Shown here: positions 14,777-23,800 of the stretch, piece by piece
Layout of the letters: every line of letters begins with the position of its first letter
How positions within the stretch are numbered: the stretch's first letter is position 1
Source: a virus
Strand: one strand, 5' to 3'
Length of the DNA stretch: 33,332 bases
IMG/VR virus record: IMGVR_UViG_3300047551_000604
Span: 1-33,332 of that record
Translations under genes and position numbers: made by a program
Notes under the pieces: model-generated
What the model was told of the DNA's origin: nothing
Databases searched by the model: none
The model's input: the letters and a program-made list of their open reading frames with translations, nothing else

Positions 14777-17626
14777 ATGATAAAACAATTTTACGAGAAG
14801 GCTTTACCTTCGCAGGGCGTCTACTGTGTAACTGCAATCGACAAGGACAGCAAAGTCCAGAATCGGTTCACGCAGACGCTTGACGAACTTGAGGAAATTA
14901 TCGATGCGCTAAAGGACGAGGGCAAGAATGTCTTCGTCGCGATGAGTACGTTCTCTGGTTACAGCCGCAAATCTGATTCGGCAATATACGCACGGTCGTT
15001 TTACATTGATCTTGATGTTGATCCAGAGAACTCTAAGAAGTACCGCAGCAAAGAAGAAGCGTTAGCAGCACTCGCTGACTTCCTTCAGATTACAAAGTTG
15101 CCCCCGCCAGTGCGCACAGATTCTGGCGGAGGAATTCACGCTTATTGGTTGTTTGACCAAGACATTCCCATATCAGAGTGGAAGCAGTACGTCCTGAAGT
15201 TCAAGGCGTTGTGCAATGACCACATTAAGATCGACAACAACGTCACGGGTGATGCTGCTCGTATTCTTCGCTGCCCCAACACCGTCAATTACAAGAACGA
15301 TCAAGAGCGGCCAACTCGATTTCTTGATGAAGACTTTGGGCAGTACAGTTTCCAACAGTTCAAAGAGTATTTGGGAGAAGAGGCAAGTGTTGAGGAAATC
15401 CTAGCAACCATCGCTCCCGACTTGCCTTCCAAACCAAGCAATTTTGAGTATGTATTCAGTGACGTTGTTATCAAAAGCCTGCAGGGTAATGGCTGCAACC
15501 AGATCAAGCATATTGTTCTAAACCAAGCGGATATCGAAGAACCGCTTTGGCGTGCGGGACTTTCTGTCGCTGTGAGATGTGTAGATGGAGAGGCTTCCAT
15601 CCACGCGATGTCAAACAAGCATCCCCAATATTCATCAGAAGAAACAGAGGATAAAGCACGTGCCACCCTTGAAGCCAAATGGGCCTACAGTTGCGATGCC
15701 TTCCACACCCTCAACCCAGCAGGATGCGAAGGATGCCCTCACCGAAACAAGTTTGGAAAGTCTGGGCCAATCCAACTTGGACGAAGACTCAAGGAAACTC
15801 CGACAACCGAAACGTATAGTGAAGAGGACGCAGTTCGGGTCATGGCGCATTCCGAAGAAGTTCCGTTATTTCCTGCATCGCTCTCCCCCTTTGTACGAGG
15901 GGTCAATGGAGGAGTCTGGTACAAGCCCAAGCCCGAGTTTGACGAAGAAGGGAACCCCATAGAGGCAAAGGCTTTCCAACTGATTGAAGACGATTTCTTT
16001 CCGCTCAAGCGGCTCAAGAGTCCGACTGAAGGCGAGTGCCTTTTAATGAGACATATCTCCCCCACGGACCCAGTCAGTGAATTTTTATTCCCAGTTAAGT
16101 TCGCATACGCTACTGACAAGTTGAAAGAGTTGCTGCCGTTCAATGGCGTGACGTTCCCGCCTACACTTGTCAAATACGTATCGGAGTACATCATCGCTTG
16201 GGACAACTATCTCAAGAAACAGAAGGCAGCAGACATTATGAGAATGCAGATGGGGTGGAGCGAAGACTTCACTTATTTCGTTACTGGCGCGGTTGAGATT
16301 ACGAAGGACGAGGTCAAGCCCTCTGCCGTATCCCCTGCTATCCGTGCCTATGCAAAGTACATCAGACCGACAGGTTCGTATGAGGTCTGGCAAAAGTCAG
16401 CCAACGCATTCAATTTGCCGGGGTTAGAACTTCATGCGCTAGGTTTACTGTCCGGGTTTGGCTCACCTTTGATGAGCCGTACTTCTACACCCGGATGCAC
16501 GATTAGTTATCTCAGCCCGGATAGCGGTGTCGGTAAGACCGGCTCTATGTACGCTGGACTCAGCGTGTTCGGCAACCCCTATTACACCAGTCTTGCGGAA
16601 GGTTCCGCGACTGATAACGCACTGACGGGACGGTATCTCGCTATTCGCAACATCCTGTTTGGGTTAGACGAAGCCACAAACATCGAAAGCGAGATACTGT
16701 CCCGTCTGCTCCATCGTATCTCAAGCGGTCGCGCCAAGTCACGTATGCAATCGTCCGTGAACGCAGAACGCGAAATCGAGCAGGGAGCAGCATTGATTGC
16801 TGTGATGACTACCAATCAGTCTTTGTATGACAAGTTGAAGCAAGTCAAGAAACGCCCAGATGGCGAGATCGCTCGTACGATTGAGTTCCAGTTAGAAATG
16901 CCCGAAGTCTTTGTTCAGAACCCAAATCTGAGTAAAGAGATTGTCAATCCGTTTAATGAAAATTATGGGCACGCCGGGCCTATCTACATTCAGTATCTCT
17001 TTACCAAAGGTGAACACGAGATAAAGACCATGATTCACAAGTGGTCTGAACGATTTCGTGACCACTACGGGGCTAACCCTGCTTATCGATTTTATGAAAA
17101 CATGATCGCTTGCTGCTTTGCTGGAGGCGAGTTCGCTGTGCAAGCAGGTATCGTACAACTAGACCTTGACCGAATATTCAAAGCGGTAATCAAGGCTATG
17201 CTCGACATCCGTAAGAATGTTTTCCGTATCAATGAAGTTGACTATAAGGCTTTGCTGGGAGACTTCTTCAATAACAACGTCAACGGATTCCTTGCGTTGA
17301 ACGACGGCAAGGTTGTGATGGAACCCCGTGGACCAAAGGTTGTCGGGCGCATTGAGGTGCATACTGGACTGCAATACATCGCTGCGTCGGCGCTAGAACA
17401 CTATCTGTCTGCTCCGGGTATGCAGATCAGCGTGGCTGCGGCAGAGAAAGAGTGGCGGAAAGCAGGAGTACTTGTTGTACATGAGGGTGACAAACTCACC
17501 AAGAAGCAGCGACTCACCACTGGATGGAAACAGGGCACACACCAGAATGCGGTGAAGTGTTACGTGTTTAACACTGAACTACCGGAAGATTTCTTCGATG
17601 CCGATAAGTCCGAGACAGTTGACTGA
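14777..17626 (+). CDS. AEP primase / P-loop helicase fusion
   Basis: 949 residues. The N-terminal third is an archaeo-eukaryotic primase-like domain: FYIDLDVD (D78, D80), GGGIHAYWLF (H121) and GDAARILRCPNTVNYK (R162). A middle region carries CEGCPHR, a possible zinc site, preceded by a PriCT-like helical part (WRAGLSVAVRCVDGE). The C-terminal half is a P-loop ATPase, Walker A SPDSGVGKT (580-588) and Walker B NILFGLDEA (625-633), similar to DUF927-type helicases. It should both prime and unwind, replacing a DnaG-DnaB pair. The start ATG 14777 follows a weak GAGTTGGA. The gene overlaps the next by 29 nt. Confidence 0.85.
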   Translation: MIKQFYEKALPSQGVYCVTAIDKDSKVQNRFTQTLDELEEIIDALKDEGKNVFVAMSTFSGYSRKSDSAIYARSFYIDLDVDPENSKKYRSKEEALAALADFLQITKLPPPVRTDSGGGIHAYWLFDQDIPISEWKQYVLKFKALCNDHIKIDNNVTGDAARILRCPNTVNYKNDQERPTRFLDEDFGQYSFQQFKEYLGEEASVEEILATIAPDLPSKPSNFEYVFSDVVIKSLQGNGCNQIKHIVLNQADIEEPLWRAGLSVAVRCVDGEASIHAMSNKHPQYSSEETEDKARATLEAKWAYSCDAFHTLNPAGCEGCPHRNKFGKSGPIQLGRRLKETPTTETYSEEDAVRVMAHSEEVPLFPASLSPFVRGVNGGVWYKPKPEFDEEGNPIEAKAFQLIEDDFFPLKRLKSPTEGECLLMRHISPTDPVSEFLFPVKFAYATDKLKELLPFNGVTFPPTLVKYVSEYIIAWDNYLKKQKAADIMRMQMGWSEDFTYFVTGAVEITKDEVKPSAVSPAIRAYAKYIRPTGSYEVWQKSANAFNLPGLELHALGLLSGFGSPLMSRTSTPGCTISYLSPDSGVGKTGSMYAGLSVFGNPYYTSLAEGSATDNALTGRYLAIRNILFGLDEATNIESEILSRLLHRISSGRAKSRMQSSVNAEREIEQGAALIAVMTTNQSLYDKLKQVKKRPDGEIARTIEFQLEMPEVFVQNPNLSKEIVNPFNENYGHAGPIYIQYLFTKGEHEIKTMIHKWSERFRDHYGANPAYRFYENMIACCFAGGEFAVQAGIVQLDLDRIFKAVIKAMLDIRKNVFRINEVDYKALLGDFFNNNVNGFLALNDGKVVMEPRGPKVVGRIEVHTGLQYIAASALEHYLSAPGMQISVAAAEKEWRKAGVLVVHEGDKLTKKQRLTTGWKQGTHQNAVKCYVFNTELPEDFFDADKSETVD

Positions 17627-17810
17627 ACCCGAGTACTTGCTGCCGTTTGAGCAGATGCGCGTAGGAGATAGTTTTTTCCTACCAACGCTACGCCCTGCCG
17701 AAATGATCTACGTCATGGACACTCGTGCCAAAGTGGCAAAAGTTCGGGTCAAGTCATACCCTGCGACCAAAAACGGTCTCATGGGTATTCGGGTCTGGCG
17801 CACTCGTTAG
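17598..17810 (+). CDS. conserved small protein, 70 aa
   Basis: The last + strand gene. ATG 17598 lies in the end of the primase-helicase gene. The pattern FEQMRVGDSFFLP, then KVRVKSYPATKNGLMGIRVWRTR, recurs in small phage and bacterial proteins of unknown function. It is basic at its C-terminus and could bind nucleic acid. Its stop TAG (17808-17810) overlaps, head-on, the stop of the opposite-strand giant gene. Confidence 0.7.
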   Translation: MPISPRQLTEPEYLLPFEQMRVGDSFFLPTLRPAEMIYVMDTRAKVAKVRVKSYPATKNGLMGIRVWRTR

Positions 17811-20800
17811 TACGGCTCAGCCATCAAGGCATCGGTCGCCATGCGCAAATTACGCGGCAAGTAGATACCATTGACTGCCTCAAGTGCTCTGCGGCGACGC
17901 TCACGAAATGAGGCACGAAGCGACTTAGGGTTAATTATGTACGACGGGTTCGCGGCGTTGAATTTGTCTATGGCCTCGTATGCTTCGATCATTGCCTGAC
18001 CATCACCTGCTTCAGTCGCAGCGTATACATTTGTTAACAGGGCAGTTCGACGATTACGGAGTTTGTCCGAGATTTGGAATGTCGCACCGATCTGTTCTTG
18101 TGTAGCCGCGAGTTCTGCAGGGGCAAAGCCGAAAATTTGCATGGTTGAGTTCCATGCATTGACATCGTCTACGATGGGTAGACCGTTTTTGGTCAGTGCG
18201 CCTTCTGTCGCATACCGCGCTGCCTTGAGTGGGTTGCGTAACGGTGCGGGCAGAATTGACTCAAACCCACGCTGCACGTTGCCATCCATCAAGTTCTCAA
18301 TACCGCGAATTTGTGATTGGACAAGCCCATAGGTGGGACCAGCGACACGCTCAGCGATGTACAGCGGGTAGCCGACTTCAGCCAAACGTTTTGAATCATC
18401 CCGCCACAACATACCATTGAAACCAGTTCTAGAAGCAATATCAACCTGCAGCGCAGCGTTGAGCGGACCGTTTAGCCCGAGCAAACCCACGCTATCGATC
18501 ACTTCTTGTTGTAGATCGTAGGGTTCATCGTCATCACCCATCAACGCAGCCGCGAGAACTTCAGCCGCGCCGAACAACGGCAGACCTTTCATACCTGCCA
18601 TCATGTAGGTGGCTCCGTACACGCCAAGCAATTGCTTACGCGCTAACGAACGTTCTTCTGGTGTAGCGTCAATAACTTTAAGCGCACGACCAAACATGCG
18701 GGACAGAGCGATGATTTGGGTCAAGGCAAAGGTGCGGAACGTCAAGATCACACGGCCAAGATTGGTCTGATACATGCGCGAGGCTTGTTCAGGCAGCACT
18801 GTACCGTTGATGTTGTTGTTCAACCGGATGGCTTCTTCAGCCGCCTCACGGAATCCCTTGCCTTTCTCCCGTGCCAACATGAACGAGGCCAGCATCGTCA
18901 CTTCACGGTTGAACCGCTCTGAGTTTTTGAACACGTAGCCTGCGACAAAGTTGATCTTGTCCATCGTGCTTTCGTAGCCGCTGATCGCTGCACGTTGGGC
19001 TTGACGCAGTTCTTGTTCTGCTGCAATACCTATCGCACCACGCTTTTCAAGGTAATTGAACAGTGTCTTGAGTTCGCCCGAGGCAGCGTTACCAAATGTG
19101 AAGTTGCCTTGAGCATCTACACCACCTTCAAGGAATATCTTCATGGCGCGACCCATCGCAGCGATAGATTTCACTGGGCCGTACTTCGACATCAGCATTG
19201 GCCACGTTATCATGGCAAGTACTGTAGTGTTGATCAGTGCCGAGGAGATGTTACCCGCGATGCTGTAAACGTAGTTGGCTGTAGCCGCTGCATTAACCCA
19301 CGGCGCATAGCTGGGGTTATAGGCAAAGTCGAGCCGACGCCGCATATCTTCAACGCCGTCGAACACAGCCTTGGGACTCATCAACTTACGACCTCTGAGT
19401 CTCTCAGGAATATTGTTGTCCCTGACAGCAATCTCGTAGAGTTTTGCTTGCTCCAAAATCTTCTTCATCGCGTTTTCAATTGGCAACGCGAACTTCAAAT
19501 TACCCAACTGATACGCCATCTTCGGCATGGTGCGGTCGTATACCGCAAGGACATCTTGGTCAAAGCCCAGCACACCGAACTGTATCGCACCGTCAACTTC
19601 TGAAGTCTGGCGGCTTGTCAGTTCCTGCCGCAGCATGTTGGACGGCAAGTATTGGAGGAACGTGTCGTAGACACCATCGATAATCTCTTTCCTCTGTGCC
19701 TCCGGCATATCGCTCAGTTTGTCTTCCAACTTGGAGATAATTTCACCCAAGAAGCCAACCGGCGGCGGACCTTTCTGTCGGATTTCTGACGGTCGCGTAA
19801 CGCGTTGAATTGTATTTGTATTAGCAAGACCTTCTTGCGTGATTCGCTTGATTTCAGTCTCTCGCGCTGCAGCGTTACTGAATGGTTGTTTGACTACTTG
19901 GCCATCGGTCGTTTCGTAATACAACCAGTGCGCACCTTCGCCACGGACAAGCGGGGCATACATCGGCAAACGCTCGCGTTCAAAGCGTTCACGCAGGTCA
20001 CGTACAACACCCATGCCCAACTGACCACCGTAGACCTCGGCAAAAATATCAAACTTCTTATCACCCATCTTGCGATAGTCAGCGAACAAACCACTACGCT
20101 CATCGGCGCTCAGGATTGAATTCTGAAATGCCTCGGGCAAGTCATAGAACTTTTTGGCGATGTCGTAGTACTTTTGTTTCTGCGGCGACAAGGTAGCGCG
20201 GTCTTGCGTTAACAAATCACGGACAGCCTGACTACGGACGGGTACCTGAAACAAGTTGATATTGTTTACGACATCTTTAAACTTGTCATAATCTTGAGGA
20301 TTCCCCTGCACAACACGGCTGTACTTTGCATGATTGTCTGCCGCTGTCTTCATCAAGTCAGTCGTGTACGAGGCACGGTAACCAATGAAGCGATCAATTG
20401 CTCTGATGCGTGGGATGTATCGCTCAAGCAACTCGACCATGTGAGGCATGGAGTAGACGTAGTACTGTCCTCTACGCAAGTTTTCAGGAAGGTTAGACAG
20501 TGTTTCGGCTACGCCGTCACCCAAGTTTTGCGACCACTGTGGCAGTGTAGCGTTGCGGGCCAGCGCATCGGAGATGATGTTATTGTACTGTGATATCTGA
20601 TACCGAGGCCGTGCATCAGGCGTCCCCAACTTCATCGGCCCCACACGGACACGCTCTGCAGACTCAAGCAGAATGTTGTTGATGTCGTTGTTGGTGTAGT
20701 CGAGTTGGATACCCATGCTGCGAATAAACTTGCGGATCATGGCAGCGAGACGGTTGAACGCCGCCCGGATACCCGGCTCTTTAATGACCCCTGCCTCTGA

Positions 20801-23800
20801 CTTGGCAGCGAGTACTTCTTCTACAGCGCGAGCAACACGGTCTACACCTGTATATACATCCGGGTGCTTACGTAGCCAAGCGTCCGCCTGACTTTGTATT
20901 GCACTGTTCGTGGCATAAATATCGTTAAGCGCCTTGTCTAACTTTTCACCGAAAAGCCCACGCAAACCATAATGGCCGAGTGATTCGTGGAACAGCGTAG
21001 CCTTGACTTCAGATGGTGATCCAGCGTTGGCTGCAACGATATACACGTCGTTACCCAGCAACATACCTCGGACACGCTTGTACTTGTCAGAGCGGTACGC
21101 TTTCGGCAGGTCTTTATGAGTATTGACGACTTTGATATTGGGTTTATTTACCCAGCCTTGGGTTAATTCTGATACTACTTTCTGGACTTGTGAGACCGCC
21201 ATGCCTTTGGTAGTCCGGCGACCCATGCGGAAGAGAGGCAGTTTGACGAGCAAGTTACTCCGCATCTCGGGAGTAATTTCAATCACCGTGCGGACTTCGC
21301 CCGGCTGAGTCTCATCTAGGGGGCGACTTTCTCTTTCGTAGGTTTTTACTGCGTCAATAAACTCACGGATGGCATTGTTCGTTTCAATACCTTCCGGTGT
21401 ATTAGGTTTACCAACACCAATATGCCCTTCATTGATTGGGTATAGGTCTATATCACCACTACGAAGTCCTTCCATCAGTCTAGTAAAAGCAGTTCTGCGT
21501 TTTTTGCCGATGCTTTGACCATCACCCAAGACCTCGTAAGCAGAGGCGACGCTCGGATTTGCCTCAAGTTCTTTTTTGATCGCAGCAGAAATCTTGGATT
21601 CCAACTCCCACGGCGACCTAACTTTAGAGAAAGTAACCTTTCCCTTGTATTTGTTTACGATATTTTTAATGTTTTTAGGCGAAATAACATCATAGAAGAA
21701 CTCTTGTCCACGTAGATCACCCATCGTATAACTTTTTGCTTCTTGTCCCTGCGGAAACATAATCCGTTCGTAACCATTATCTGCAGCGTACTTCAGGATT
21801 CGCTTCAGAATGAGGTTTTGCCACTTGTCCGTCGAACCACTAAACGGAAAGCGTGGGGTATCAAACCTTTTTTTGCGACCTCTAGATGTTTCTAAATTAG
21901 CTTCTTTTATTTGAGTAGCCATATTTTCTGCATCTCTTTTAACCAAACCGAGTTCCTCTCTAACTCTTCGAAGTTCTCGTGGAGGAATTGCAGATGAAGC
22001 GGAAATCTGGCCTAAAGCCCCGTAAAAAGATTCTTGTTTAAAAGGCGGTAAAGTTTCAAATCTTTTCTTTAGGGCATCTTTAGTCAACAACGATTGTGTT
22101 GATGGCTCTGGGAGAGTCGGGTCATATGACGAAAAATCATAAAGTCCGATATAAGCCCCAGACGCTGATTTAAATATAGCGTACGGAGATTCACCTTTCT
22201 CAAACTCAGAGATTATTTTTTCTGCGCCGGGAAATAAATCAACAAAATCAACTCTTATTCTAGGATTTGCGTAGTCCTCCCAGTTATTAATAGCATCTTC
22301 TAAATCTACCGTGTGTAGAGTTAACTTACGTTCTTCTCGCCGTAGGTCCTCTAACTTTTCATCGACATCATTTATAATTTTTTGTTGTTCTTGGTACTGC
22401 TGAAGCGCAGCCGCTATCTTGGGTTCTTTTTCTTCCCCAACAAATCCTCTATCGCGACCGGTCTGCGCGAGTTGAGATTGCATTTCATGAACCATCAGCA
22501 CTTTGCCGTCGTTCATGTCTGACATGCGCATATGGCCTATGGCGTTACGACCATACTCATTCCAATGCTCTTCTTGAAATGTATTTTCATTAGCAAGTTT
22601 ATTAATTTCGTGTGTTATTAAATCCCTTTTATGCCGCAGTTCATCTAGCTTAGTATAGTACCCCAGAGTCCTAGTGTTGTAGTCTGCGTCATTCTCGGAG
22701 CGACTTATCTGATCTTGGATGTTTACAAATTCATTTTGCGTATTTACTAATTCAGTACGGAGTGCTTCAGCTTTTTGTCGTACTGCAGGAATAGTAGGAA
22801 TACGAATAATTAATTCGCGATAGTTATCACCAAACGGATGCCTAAACCCAGAATATTTAACGGGACCGGCTATGCCTTCTGCGCCGGGGATGGTTTTTTC
22901 TTTTATTGAATAGCGGTCTCGCTCAAAGTCATACACTGCGTTTCTGTAATCGTCAAAATCTCCCTCATAATCTCCCGGCATATCGGCAGGATCCAACTCA
23001 TCTATTGCAATAAAAGAAATAGATCGTATAAAATTGTCAGCTTCGTATTCGCTGTCAAATGTATCAATAAGGTCCCCAAAATCAGAATAAACTTCGTATT
23101 GTTTACCACCCGCGTTCTCTCCCAACAGCGTTTCTTCAAGGGTTACACCATTGTTGGCGAGATAGTTCAGTGCGTCTTCTTTGCTGACATTACCTTCCTG
23201 TGCCTCAAGCCAGTCCTTGAAGCCGGTGTATTCAAGTTCTTCGTCTTTGACGTTCTTGTTGCGCAACGTGGCAAGCCACTGCTGCGGCGTAGCCGACTTG
23301 AGAGGCAGTCGTTCAGCCTGACGGGCAAGTTCGGAGTAGTACCAAGACTCCGGGTCTTCATCGATTTGGAACCGGGCGGGTTCTACGTTGAGAGCTTTTT
23401 GTCTCGCAGTAGTTGGTATCAGTATTTCTTCTTCCCCAAAATTTTTTTCGCCAATAGCATTGCTGTATGAAAGTACGTCTGATACCGGGACTTTTATTTC
23501 TTCAATCTGTCCACTACGTATACCTTGTTGCTCAGCAAAAAATTTAGCCGTATCTTTATCTAAGCTGTAACTCAGTACAGGAGTTTTATCTTCAGTACCT
23601 TTCAGCCCACGATAAAGAATGACCTCGTCGCCAAATCGTTTTTGCAACGCGTATTGTGAGACTTGTTTTATATAATTTTTGGCCCTTTCTATGTCATCCA
23701 TAGAAGGGACTTCATCTAAATCTAAATTTGTTGTAGTCGCATCTTGCGGGTCTGGCTCATAAAGCCCCCGTGCAAAATCAGATGCCCCTCTTCTGTTTAC

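Noticed and set aside
18995-19603. + strand frame of 202 aa inside the giant gene
   Set aside because: Antisense to a conserved-looking coding region; no ribosome-binding site and no recognisable motif.
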